A stretch of DNA of 9,138 nucleotides, taken from assembly GCA_947374485.1 (NCBI GenBank), contig CANCCF010000163.1, positions 1-9,138 of the forward strand, given 5' to 3'. The position numbers and the translations under genes are program-made. The stretch is from Comamonadaceae bacterium (GTDB lineage: Bacteria > Pseudomonadota > Gammaproteobacteria > Burkholderiales > Burkholderiaceae_C). Shown one piece after another: positions 1-6,136 of this stretch; positions within the stretch are counted from its first letter, which is position 1; each line of letters begins with the position of its first letter. The notes under the pieces are model-generated. The model did no database searches, was not told where the DNA came from, and worked only from the letters and a program-made list of their open reading frames with translations.

Positions 1-95
1 CGCTCGATCACCCAGGCGTGCTGCTGCGGCACGACCTTGATGCTGCGGCTGATGAAGAGGATGGCGATAACCAATATGACGATTGCAATTTCCAT
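1..95 (-). CDS. SPFH/stomatin-like membrane protein, N-terminal fragment (runs off the left edge)
   Basis: Only the first 31 codons are in the window. They read as a short hydrophobic anchor, MEIAIVILVIAILFISRSI, followed by KVVPQQHAWVIER. That is the usual opening of the bacterial SPFH (band 7, stomatin/QmcA-like) family: one N-terminal membrane segment, then a 'VPQ..A.VxER' strand that begins the SPFH domain. The ATG at 95-93 has an AGGAAG ribosome site 6 bases ahead. The gene follows the NfeD-type gene on the same strand after 34 bases, a pairing common in bacteria. SPFH proteins form large oligomers in the inner membrane and are thought to organise membrane microdomains or support protein quality control. 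The family call rests on the N-terminus and the neighbour, because the domain body is outside the window. Confidence 0.85.
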   Translation of the reverse strand, partial: MEIAIVILVIAILFISRSIKVVPQQHAWVIE

Positions 96-129
96 GGTGC
101 TTCCTGTGTTGTCAGTGTTGTCGGGTGAA

Positions 130-558
130 TCAGGCCTTGTCGACCAGCAGGCGGTTGCCTATGAGTTCGGCCACGCGGTGGGCTCCGGTGCTGGGGGTGA
201 TGCCGCTGCGGTGAATAGCCGTCCAGCGGGCGCCGCGGTACTGCACGTCGGCCGTGCCGTCGGCGTTCCAGGCGTCGATCTGCACGGTCTCGCCAATGTC
301 CAGATTGACGTTGGCATTGGCTTGCGCGGGCGGCTCCTGCACACGCCGCTTCATCTGGCGCAAGTGCCAGCCCACCACGGCGCCGCCACCCACTACCGCA
401 GCCACCACCATCTGCGTGATCAGGCCGTAGCCCAGGTGCGCCGACAGGGCTGCCATGGCAAAGCCAATGGCCAGCATCAGCAGGTAGAAGGTGCCGGTGA
501 GCAGTTCCACGGCAATGGCGCCGCCGGTTGCCAGCCACCAGAGGGTTGATTCGGCCAT
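130..558 (-). CDS. Short NfeD-family membrane protein
   Basis: This encodes 142 residues. The N-terminal half holds three likely membrane helices (roughly residues 6-22, 25-42 and 46-64), ending in a basic stop (RQMKRR, about 66-71). A short Ala/Pro linker leads to a C-terminal soluble domain (about 85-142), VNLDIGETVQIDAWNADGTA and onward, with the five-strand OB-fold character of NfeD C-termini (G..V.. W..DG.A.V..RG..W.A). The serine-protease domain of long NfeD proteins is absent, so this is the short class that partners SPFH proteins. It probably acts with the stomatin-like protein encoded 34 bases downstream. The start at ATG 558 has AGGA about 9-10 bases ahead and begins at the first membrane helix. 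The reading frame continues 24 codons further upstream, but that extension is less convincing. Confidence 0.88.
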   Translation of the reverse strand: MAESTLWWLATGGAIAVELLTGTFYLLMLAIGFAMAALSAHLGYGLITQMVVAAVVGGGAVVGWHLRQMKRRVQEPPAQANANVNLDIGETVQIDAWNADGTADVQYRGARWTAIHRSGITPSTGAHRVAELIGNRLLVDKA

Positions 559-586
559 GTGCGCGTGTCCTGTTGTGTTGACTTCG

Positions 587-597
587 CCACATTGTGG
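587..597. repeat. 11-bp palindrome CCACATTGTGG (possible operator)
   Basis: This is a perfect inverted repeat with 5-bp arms around a single central T. Its centre (592) is 21 bp from the centre of the second palindrome (613), about two helical turns. It overlaps the possible -10 box of the minus-strand nfeD-type gene. It may be a protein-binding site or may simply reflect promoter sequence; short palindromes of this size also arise by chance. Confidence 0.3.
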
Positions 598-607
598 TCC
601 AAAAGGT

Positions 608-618
608 TTGCACTGCAA
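608..618. repeat. 11-bp palindrome TTGCACTGCAA (possible operator)
   Basis: This is a perfect inverted repeat with 5-bp arms around one central C. It supplies the TTGCAC and TTGCAG hexamers that could act as -35 boxes on opposite strands. Its sequence differs from the palindrome at 587-597, so the two need not bind the same protein. An operator role is inference only. Confidence 0.3.
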
Positions 619-691
619 CAAATCCCACACTTTTAGTCCTTACACTTCGCGGCTATTTGCTGTTTTTCGCCCGTTCGTTGGAGGCCTTGCC

Positions 692-2971
692 ATGAAGTTC
701 CGTTTTCCCATCATCATCATCGATGAAGATTTCCGCTCCGAGAACACCTCGGGCCTGGGTATCCGTGCACTGGCACAGGCCATTGAGTCCGAGGGCTTCG
801 AGGTGCTGGGCGTTACCAGCTACGGCGACCTGAGCCAGTTTGCCCAGCAGCAAAGCCGGGCCAGCGCCTTCATCCTGTCCATCGACGACGAAGAGTTCAC
901 CCCGGGCCCGGACCTGGACCCCGCCGTGCTGAACCTGCGCCACTTCATCGAAGAGGTGCGGCGCAAGAACCTGGATGTGCCCATTTATGTGTACGGCGAG
1001 ACCAAGACCAGCCGCCACATTCCCAACGACATCCTGCGCGAGCTGCACGGTTTTATCCACATGTTCGAGGACACGCCGGAGTTCGTAGCGCGCCACATCA
1101 TCCGCGAGGCCAAGAGCTACCTGGAAGGCGTGCAGCCCCCCTTCTTCAAGGCCCTGCTGGACTACGCCGAAGACGGCTCCTATTCCTGGCATTGCCCGGG
1201 TCACTCCGGTGGCGTGGCCTTCCTGAAAAGCCCGGTGGGCCAGATGTTCCACCAGTTCTTTGGCGAGAACATGCTGCGCGCCGACGTGTGCAACGCAGTG
1301 GAAGAGCTGGGCCAGTTGCTGGACCACGACGGCGCCATTGGCGCGTCAGAACGCAACGCCGCGCGCATCTTCAATGCAGACCACTGCTTCTTCGTCACCA
1401 ACGGCACCAGCACCTCCAACAAGATGGTCTGGCACCACACGGTGGCGCCGGGCGACGTGGTGGTGGTGGACCGCAACTGCCATAAGTCGATCCTGCACAG
1501 CATCATCATGACGGGCGCCATTCCGGTGTTCCTGAAGCCCACGCGCAACCACTTCGGCATCATCGGCCCCATCCCCAAGGAAGAGTTCGAGATCACTTCC
1601 ATCCAGGCCAAGATCAAGGCCAACCCGCTGCTCAAAGGGGTGGACGCCAAGAAGGTGAAGCCGCGCGTGCTGACGCTCACCCAAAGCACCTACGACGGCG
1701 TGCTCTACAACACCGAAACCATCAAGAACATGCTGGACGGTTATGTGGAGAACCTGCACTTTGACGAAGCGTGGCTGCCGCACGCCGCTTTCCACCCCTT
1801 TTATGGCAGCTACCACTCCATGGGCAAGAAGCGCGCGCGCCCGGTGAGTGCCATGGTCTATGCCACGCAATCCATCCACAAGCTGCTGGCCGGTATCAGC
1901 CAGGCCAGCCATGTGCTGGTGCAGGACTCGCAGACCGTCAAACTGGACCGGCCGCTGTTCAACGAGGCCTACCTGATGCACACCTCTACCAGCCCGCAGT
2001 ACAGCATCATCGCCAGCTGCGATGTGGCTGCGGCCATGATGGAGCCCCCCGGCGGCACCGCCCTGGTGGAAGAAAGCATTGCCGAGGCACTGGATTTCCG
2101 CCGCGCCATGCGCAAGATCGACGAAGAGTACGGCGACGACTGGTGGTTCAAGGTCTGGGGCCCGGAAAAATTTGCCGACGAAGGCATTGGCCGCGCCAGC
2201 GACTGGATTCTCAAGGGCGAAAGCAAGGCCGCCAAGTCCGTCAAGGTCAACTGGCACGGCTTCGGCAAGATGGCCACCGGCTTCAACATGCTGGACCCGA
2301 TCAAGGCCACCATCGTCACGCCCGGCATGGACCTGAACGGCACCTTTGCCAAGACCGGCATTCCGGCCAGCATCGTCACCAAGTTTTTGGCCGAGCACGG
2401 TGTGGTGGTGGAGAAGACCGGTCTTTATAGTTTCTTCATCATGTTCACCATCGGCATCACCAAGGGCCGCTGGAACAGCATGCTGACTGCATTGCAGCAG
2501 TTCAAGGACGACTACGACAAGAACCAGCCCATGTGGCGCATATTGCCGGAGTTCTGCCAGAAGCACCCTCGCTACGAGAAGATGGGCCTGGCTGATTTGT
2601 GCCAGCACCTGCATGCGCTGTACGCCAAGTACGACATCGCGCGGCTCACCACCGACGTCTACCTGAGCGACCTGACGCCAGCCATGAAGCCCAGCGACGC
2701 TTACGCCCACATTGCGCTGCGCAAGACCGAGCGCGTGGAGATCGACAAGCTCGAAGGCCGCATCACTGTGGGTCTGGTCACACCATACCCACCCGGTATC
2801 CCGCTGCTGATCCCCGGCGAGGTATTCAACAAGAAAATCGTGGACTATCTCAAGTTCGCGCGCGAGTTCAACACCCGCTGCCCCGGCTTCGAGACCGATG
2901 TGCATGGGCTGGTGGAAGAGGTGGATGCCGATGGCAAGGTGCACTACTTTGCCGATTGTGTGCGGGAGTGA
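692..2971 (+). CDS. PLP-dependent arginine/lysine/ornithine decarboxylase (wing-domain, fold type I)
   Basis: This 759-residue enzyme belongs to the large inducible amino acid decarboxylase family (E. coli AdiA about 755 residues, LdcI about 715). It removes CO2 from a basic amino acid to give agmatine, cadaverine or putrescine, normally in the cytoplasm. Residues 1-140 form the CheY-like wing domain (FPIIIIDEDF). Residues about 145-600 form the aminotransferase-like core. Visible PLP contacts are the phosphate loop TNGTSTSNK (236-244), His264 in DRNCHKSI (stacks on PLP), Asp358 in HFDEAW (pyridine nitrogen) and the Schiff-base Lys397 in ATQSIHK. The C-terminal domain runs from about 610 and ends in DCVRE, like AdiA (DCVKA). 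Sequence resembles both the Adi and Ldc branches, so the substrate cannot be fixed by reading alone. The start at 692 is chosen for its GGAGG site 7 bases upstream and family-like N-terminus. It is followed after 16 bases by the ATP-grasp gene. Confidence 0.95.
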   Translation: MKFRFPIIIIDEDFRSENTSGLGIRALAQAIESEGFEVLGVTSYGDLSQFAQQQSRASAFILSIDDEEFTPGPDLDPAVLNLRHFIEEVRRKNLDVPIYVYGETKTSRHIPNDILRELHGFIHMFEDTPEFVARHIIREAKSYLEGVQPPFFKALLDYAEDGSYSWHCPGHSGGVAFLKSPVGQMFHQFFGENMLRADVCNAVEELGQLLDHDGAIGASERNAARIFNADHCFFVTNGTSTSNKMVWHHTVAPGDVVVVDRNCHKSILHSIIMTGAIPVFLKPTRNHFGIIGPIPKEEFEITSIQAKIKANPLLKGVDAKKVKPRVLTLTQSTYDGVLYNTETIKNMLDGYVENLHFDEAWLPHAAFHPFYGSYHSMGKKRARPVSAMVYATQSIHKLLAGISQASHVLVQDSQTVKLDRPLFNEAYLMHTSTSPQYSIIASCDVAAAMMEPPGGTALVEESIAEALDFRRAMRKIDEEYGDDWWFKVWGPEKFADEGIGRASDWILKGESKAAKSVKVNWHGFGKMATGFNMLDPIKATIVTPGMDLNGTFAKTGIPASIVTKFLAEHGVVVEKTGLYSFFIMFTIGITKGRWNSMLTALQQFKDDYDKNQPMWRILPEFCQKHPRYEKMGLADLCQHLHALYAKYDIARLTTDVYLSDLTPAMKPSDAYAHIALRKTERVEIDKLEGRITVGLVTPYPPGIPLLIPGEVFNKKIVDYLKFAREFNTRCPGFETDVHGLVEEVDADGKVHYFADCVRE

Positions 2972-2987
2972 GCGGAGCCGCTTGACC

Positions 2988-4193
2988 ATGAACGGGTGCG
3001 ATACGCTGGTGGGTGAACAGGGCGGTCTGCGCTATCTGGGTCTGGCGCCGTTTTTGCGGGCCAGCATTGCGGGCGTTGATTTGCGCCCCGTGACCCAGCA
3101 ACTGCTGGAGGCGCTTGCTCAGAACAGTGCCAATGCCAACCTGCTGATGAATCTGTCGCTGGCCGCCCAGTGCCTCGGCCAGCAAGAGGTGGGCCTGACC
3201 TTCCAGCATGAGGCCCTGGCCCTGCAGCGCAGCTATACCGTGGCGGCCAGCCAGCAGCCCGCGCGGCTGCGGCTGCTGGTGCTGGTGACCGAGGGCAGCA
3301 TGCAATCCAACACGCCGCTGGAATGTTTGCTGGAGGTATCCGACATTGAGCTGGTGTTCCATTACCTGATGCCAGCCGATGCAAATGAAACAGGCTTGCT
3401 CGCCAATCTGCCCGCGCACGATCTGCTGTTCGTCGGCATCTCCGAGTCCGACGCCAACCGTGCCCTGCTGCAGGCACTGGAGCGCTTGTTGGCAAACTGG
3501 CCACAGCCGGTGCTCAATGCCCCGCAGTACCTGCCCCACACCGGGCGCGAACAGGCCAGCCGGCTATTGCAGGGCGTGCCCCATTTGTTGGCACCCGCTA
3601 CGCGCAGAGTGAGCCGGGCCGATTTGGTGGCGGTGCCAATGGATTTCCCGCTGATCCTCCGACCAGTGGGCTCACAGGCTGGGGCCGACCTGCAAAGGGT
3701 GGACAGCGCCAGTGCGGTGGCGCACTACCTGGCCCATTTGGAGGATACGGAATTTTTTGTTGCGCCTTTCATCGACTACAGCGACGCGCGGGGCCTGTTC
3801 CGCAAGATCCGCATCGCCTTCATCGCAGGTGAAACTTTTGTCTGCCACATGGCGGTTTCGTCCCACTGGATGGTGCACTACGTCAATGCAGGCATGTACG
3901 AAGAGCCCTGGAAGCGCGAAGAAGAGGCCCGCTTCATGGACGACTTTGCGCAGTTTGTGGCCCGGCACCGACAGGCGCTGCAGGCCATTGCAGAGCGCAT
4001 GCAACTCGATTACCTGGTGATGGACTGCGCCGAAACGCAGGCGGGCGAGCTGTTGCTGTTCGAAATAGACCACGGCGGCGTGGTCCATGCCATGGATGTG
4101 GCCAGCCTCTTTCCCTACAAGAACGCCCACATCGACCGGGCCAAGCAGGCCTTTTGTCAGATGCTGTATGCACGGCTGCCAAGGCTGGGCTGA
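2988..4193 (+). CDS. TPR-like / ATP-grasp (RimK or glutathione-synthase-like) protein
   Basis: This is a 401-residue protein. Residues about 35-85 look like a short helical TPR-like region (LLEALAQNSANANLLMNLSLAAQCLGQQEVGLTF). Residues about 92-210 resemble the N-terminal half of RimK or glutathione-synthase-like ligases, with VLNAPQYLPHTGR (175-187) followed by VPHLLAPATRRVSR. Residues about 215-395 form an ATP-grasp core: FPLILRPVGSQAGADL (220-235, nucleotide-binding strand and Gly-rich loop), FRKIRIAFIAGE (271-282) and DYLVMDC...LLLFEIDHGG (341-364). Such enzymes usually join a carboxylate to an amine using ATP, but the substrate here is unknown. The canonical metal-ligand Asn is Asp361 (FEID); I recall relatives of this TPR/ATP-grasp type sharing that change. 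The start at 2988 has CGGAG ending 10 bases upstream. The gene lies 16 bases after the decarboxylase, so co-transcription is likely. The last 40 bases overlap no other assigned gene. Confidence 0.75.
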   Translation: MNGCDTLVGEQGGLRYLGLAPFLRASIAGVDLRPVTQQLLEALAQNSANANLLMNLSLAAQCLGQQEVGLTFQHEALALQRSYTVAASQQPARLRLLVLVTEGSMQSNTPLECLLEVSDIELVFHYLMPADANETGLLANLPAHDLLFVGISESDANRALLQALERLLANWPQPVLNAPQYLPHTGREQASRLLQGVPHLLAPATRRVSRADLVAVPMDFPLILRPVGSQAGADLQRVDSASAVAHYLAHLEDTEFFVAPFIDYSDARGLFRKIRIAFIAGETFVCHMAVSSHWMVHYVNAGMYEEPWKREEEARFMDDFAQFVARHRQALQAIAERMQLDYLVMDCAETQAGELLLFEIDHGGVVHAMDVASLFPYKNAHIDRAKQAFCQMLYARLPRLG

Positions 4194-4212
4194 AAAACCT
4201 CAAAAATTTCCC

Positions 4213-4239
4213 TCAAGTTTCCTTAGCAAAGGCCGAAGA
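4213..4239 (+). promoter_or_regulatory. Sigma-28 (FliA)-like flagellar promoter upstream of flaG
   Basis: TCAAGTTT (4213-4220), then exactly 11 bases, then GCCGAAGA (4232-4239). The enterobacterial FliA consensus is TAAAGTTT-N11-GCCGATAA, so the -35 part matches 7 of 8 positions, the -10 part 6 of 8, and spacing is exact. It lies directly before a flagellar gene, which raises its credibility considerably. The expected transcription start is about 7 bases beyond the -10 element, near 4246, essentially at the proposed flaG ATG (4247). The site has not been tested; the call rests on motif match and context. Confidence 0.7.
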
Positions 4240-4246
4240 TGAGGCT

Positions 4247-4714
4247 ATGCCTGCCATTTCGTCCACACCTTCAACGCCCGGCCTGACACGGCTGGCGGTG
4301 CCTGTGTCCGTCCGAAAGGATGCGGGCGTGGGTGTGGGTGTGGGTGTGGGGTTAGGTTTGGCAACGGTGACGGCCGGGGTGAAGAGCGTGCTCCCGGGTA
4401 TCGAGGCCGCCAGGCCGGCAGCCCTGGTGCAGCCCAGCCCACCTGTCGAGGCCAAGGCTGGCGCAAGTGCGCCAGTGCAGCCTTTGTCCAAGGAAGAAGT
4501 GGCCAAACAGGTGCATGAACTGCAAGCCAAAATGGAGAAGCTCAACCCGGCTCTGGCCTTCGTGGTGGACCAGGACAGCGGGCGCGCCCTGATTCAGCTC
4601 ACCGACCGCGCCACCAAGGAAGTGATTCTGCAATTCCCCACCGAAGCGGCCCTGCAGATAAGCAAGGCCCTGGACCAGTTCCAAAAGGGCCAGTTGCTGA
4701 GCCGAACGGTTTAG
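4247..4714 (+). CDS. flaG: FlaG-family flagellar protein
   Basis: This encodes 155 residues. The C-terminal part (about 80-155) carries the FlaG pattern: a helix (SKEEVAKQVHELQAKMEKLN), then NPALAFVVDQDSGRALIQLT, and KEVILQFPTEAALQISKALD. This matches the family motif of 'L.F.vDe.tg...v.v.D..t.EVI.QiP'. FlaG proteins affect flagellar filament length or assembly and are normally encoded near flagellin and fliD, neither of which is here. The N-terminal half is low-complexity (Ser, Pro, Ala, Val, Gly) with a GVGVGVGVGLGL run at residues 27-38, as variable in kind as other FlaG N-termini. The start is uncertain: ATG 4247 has GAGG only 2 bases away, and the sigma-28-like promoter would start RNA at about that ATG. 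A GTG at 4328 has a well-spaced GAAAGGA (4314-4320) and is an alternative. A terminator follows directly. Confidence 0.85.
   Translation: MPAISSTPSTPGLTRLAVPVSVRKDAGVGVGVGVGLGLATVTAGVKSVLPGIEAARPAALVQPSPPVEAKAGASAPVQPLSKEEVAKQVHELQAKMEKLNPALAFVVDQDSGRALIQLTDRATKEVILQFPTEAALQISKALDQFQKGQLLSRTV
4322..4351 (+). repeat. In-frame GTGGGT hexamer tract / G-quadruplex motif inside flaG
   Basis: The tract contains three exact GTGGGT units (4328-4345) flanked by near copies (GCGGGC before, GTGGGG after), encoding alternating Gly-Val. On the plus (coding) strand it has five G-runs: 4324-4326, 4330-4332, 4336-4338, 4342-4344 and 4348-4351. All four loops are exactly 3 bases. That is a textbook G-quadruplex pattern for both DNA and mRNA. 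Gain or loss of a 6-base unit would keep the frame and change only the length of the Gly-Val run. Confidence 0.8.
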
Positions 4715-4719
4715 CGCGT

Positions 4720-4751
4720 AAAAAAAAGAGCGCCCCGGGCGCTCTTTTTTT
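4720..4751. terminator. Bidirectional intrinsic terminator between converging genes
   Basis: An 8-base A tract (4720-4727) leads into a perfect 7-bp stem, GAGCGCC (4728-4734) pairing with GGCGCTC (4738-4744), with a 3-base loop (CCG), followed by seven Ts (4745-4751). The A and T tracts also pair, so both strands show a G/C-rich hairpin followed by a U run. It lies 5 bases after the flaG stop and 12 bases before the stop of the minus-strand gene at 4764, serving both converging transcripts. Confidence 0.93.
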
Positions 4752-4763
4752 GGTCGGTCAACT

Positions 4764-6080
4764 TCAGCTGTGCAGCAAATTGAGCTGACGGGCAATGATG
4801 TCGTGGTTGAGCCACAGCACCGGGCCGGTGGGCGCCGACGATTCACGGAAGATCAGCGGGCCGGTGGCTTCAATTACCAGGCCACTCAGCAAATCAGTTA
4901 CCAGTGCCTTGGTGTCGCGGTGCATTTTCTGCACTTCGTCGGAGGTACCAATGGTCAGGTCGGCCTGCAACTGGCTGTTGGGCATGGGCCAGGCGGCAAA
5001 GTTGCGGAAGGGCAGCATGACGGGGTTGCGCTGGAAGTCCAGCACCTTCTCCAGCACCTGCTCCAGCGTAACGCCATCGGCCATCAGCGCCTGGCAGGCC
5101 GCAAACTGCACTTCAGCCCACGCGCCACCGTTTTCCTTTTTCAGGGCGTTGAGCAGCGGAATCAGCGGCAGCTCCACACCGGCAAAAATGTCGGACGAGT
5201 TGGTGCGGATCTCGGGGCAGTTATAGACCGTGGCCTTGATGCCCCGGCTCCACGCTTCCTCGGCAATGCGCTCCAGGCGCATCTTGGCCAGGCCCTGGGT
5301 GTAGTTGGTGTAGGTTTGCCAGTGGTAGTTGCCATCAATCAGGATCTCGGTGCCGTGGTAGCCGTAGGCCGAGTAGCGCACCTGTGCGCCCGAGCCTTCG
5401 GCGCGCGCGCGGATCGTGGCGCTGGCCTCGATCAGGTGGCCAAAGGTGTTGGCCGACACTTCGTCGAAGTTCTTCAGAATGAGTTTGCCCAGGTCGCTGT
5501 CGAGCAGGGTCTGCGAGGACATGAAGCGCTCGCCACGGCCCTTGTAGACGCGGTTGGCAATGGCCAGGAAGACCTTGGCCTTGGGGATGCCGCCGGCCAT
5601 GGTGTGGGCAAAAAACACGTTGCGGCCTGCGGGGATCATGTCGCCCAGAGTGGCCATGACGGATGCCAGCGCGTCGGTAAAACGCTTGACGCCAATGACC
5701 TGGCATTTTTCGATGTGCGCCCAGTCCAGCTTGTCTTCGGTCCAGCTCTTGAGGGTCAGGCTGCCCAGCAGGTCGGTGGGGGTGGGTTCACCGGCGGGCG
5801 CGTCGGCATCGAAGCCAGCCATCAGCGGCACGTTGATGATCTTGCCGCCCAAGGCCTGTTCAGCCGCTGCCAGTTCTTCCGCGTTCAGCGGGCGCAGCGC
5901 GTTGCCCGCGTCGCGGCGGCCCACGGTGATGCCGATGATGTCCATGCCAGCCGCACGCGCTTCATTGACCAGGCCGTTGGCATAGCCGCGGCCAAAGAGC
6001 TCGCCGAACAGCACGAACACATCGCCGGGACGAAAAATGTTCTGCTGGGGGAGTTGGTGCAGGGGAATAGGTGTGTTCAT
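4764..6080 (-). CDS. SDR/Rossmann-like protein, probable FabMG-type enoyl-ACP reductase family
   Basis: This 438-residue protein starts with a Rossmann-type nucleotide-binding unit: GDVFVLFGELFGRGYANGLV (19-38), a helix, then DIIGITVGRRD (47-57), which places a Gly-rich turn and a basic cofactor-discriminating end where SDR enzymes have them. Residues about 257-300 read YTNYTQGLAKMRLERIAEE then RGIKATVYNCPEIRTNSS, aligning in style with the SDR Lys helix and 'GI..n...PG.i.T' strand. Lys266 would be the catalytic lysine. I recall a protein family named 'FabMG enoyl-ACP reductase' with this length and sequence type in Burkholderiales; that memory is not checked. If right, it reduces enoyl-ACP in fatty acid synthesis and might tolerate triclosan. 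It is much longer than normal SDRs (about 250). No clear ribosome site precedes the ATG at 6080. It is transcribed alone, divergent from yejA. Confidence 0.65.
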   Translation of the reverse strand: MNTPIPLHQLPQQNIFRPGDVFVLFGELFGRGYANGLVNEARAAGMDIIGITVGRRDAGNALRPLNAEELAAAEQALGGKIINVPLMAGFDADAPAGEPTPTDLLGSLTLKSWTEDKLDWAHIEKCQVIGVKRFTDALASVMATLGDMIPAGRNVFFAHTMAGGIPKAKVFLAIANRVYKGRGERFMSSQTLLDSDLGKLILKNFDEVSANTFGHLIEASATIRARAEGSGAQVRYSAYGYHGTEILIDGNYHWQTYTNYTQGLAKMRLERIAEEAWSRGIKATVYNCPEIRTNSSDIFAGVELPLIPLLNALKKENGGAWAEVQFAACQALMADGVTLEQVLEKVLDFQRNPVMLPFRNFAAWPMPNSQLQADLTIGTSDEVQKMHRDTKALVTDLLSGLVIEATGPLIFRESSAPTGPVLWLNHDIIARQLNLLHS

Positions 6081-6136
6081 GCTAAATAGCCCGGAGGTCC
6101 TCGAGAAGAATGCTTTGTCTGGTGCAGAATTGTCGC
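6081..6136. promoter_or_regulatory. Short divergent gap between FabMG-like gene and yejA
   Basis: Only 56 bases separate the two start codons, so promoters for each probably extend into the other gene. I find no convincing -35/-10 pair on either strand. It contains GGAGG (6093-6097) on the plus strand, which is 12 bases before an alternative yejA ATG at 6110 and far from the ATG at 6137. The minus-strand gene has only a GAGGA about 17 bases upstream. Confidence 0.35.

Larger units (their letters stand above)
559..691. promoter_or_regulatory. Divergent promoter region between nfeD-type gene and decarboxylase
   Basis: These 133 bases lie between two start codons pointing away from each other, so promoters for both units are expected here. 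A weak candidate for the plus-strand decarboxylase is TTGCAC (608-613) with TTTAGT (632-637) at 18-base spacing. A weak candidate for the minus-strand pair is TTGCAG (complement of 613-618) with CACAAT (complement of 591-596) at 16-base spacing. Each has only 3-4 of 6 consensus matches per box, so these are guesses. Two short palindromes, annotated separately, overlap these boxes. A strong ribosome site, GGAGG at 680-684, sits 7 bases before the decarboxylase ATG at 692. Confidence 0.4.

Noticed and set aside
37..549. Open frame on the plus strand across the nfeD-type gene
   Set aside because: The minus-strand frame gives clear membrane helices and an NfeD OB-fold domain; the plus-strand translation is a His/Gln/Gly-rich shadow.
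491..691. 67-codon upstream extension of the decarboxylase frame
   Set aside because: It overlaps the start of the opposite-strand nfeD-type gene and the promoter gap, is Ser/Cys/Pro-rich with no family resemblance, and ATG 692 has a strong GGAGG site at the right distance.
1346..2989. Long open frame (547 codons) on the strand opposite the decarboxylase
   Set aside because: The decarboxylase on the plus strand has full-length family similarity and intact catalytic motifs. The antisense frame has no recognisable domain, is rich in His/Val/Gly/Leu as expected from the complement of G/C-ending codons, and overlaps two genes.
4770..6089. Long open frame (439 codons) on the plus strand opposite the FabMG-like gene
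   Set aside because: It mirrors the minus-strand gene almost exactly, shows shadow-type composition (many Val, Gly, His, Gln) and would have to read through the terminator hairpin region without its own start signal.
6081..6102. Small inverted repeats GCTAAATAGC and GAGGTCCTC in the divergent gap
   Set aside because: The arms are only 4 bases, there is no repetition elsewhere in the window, and they do not match a known operator I can name; chance occurrence is likely.
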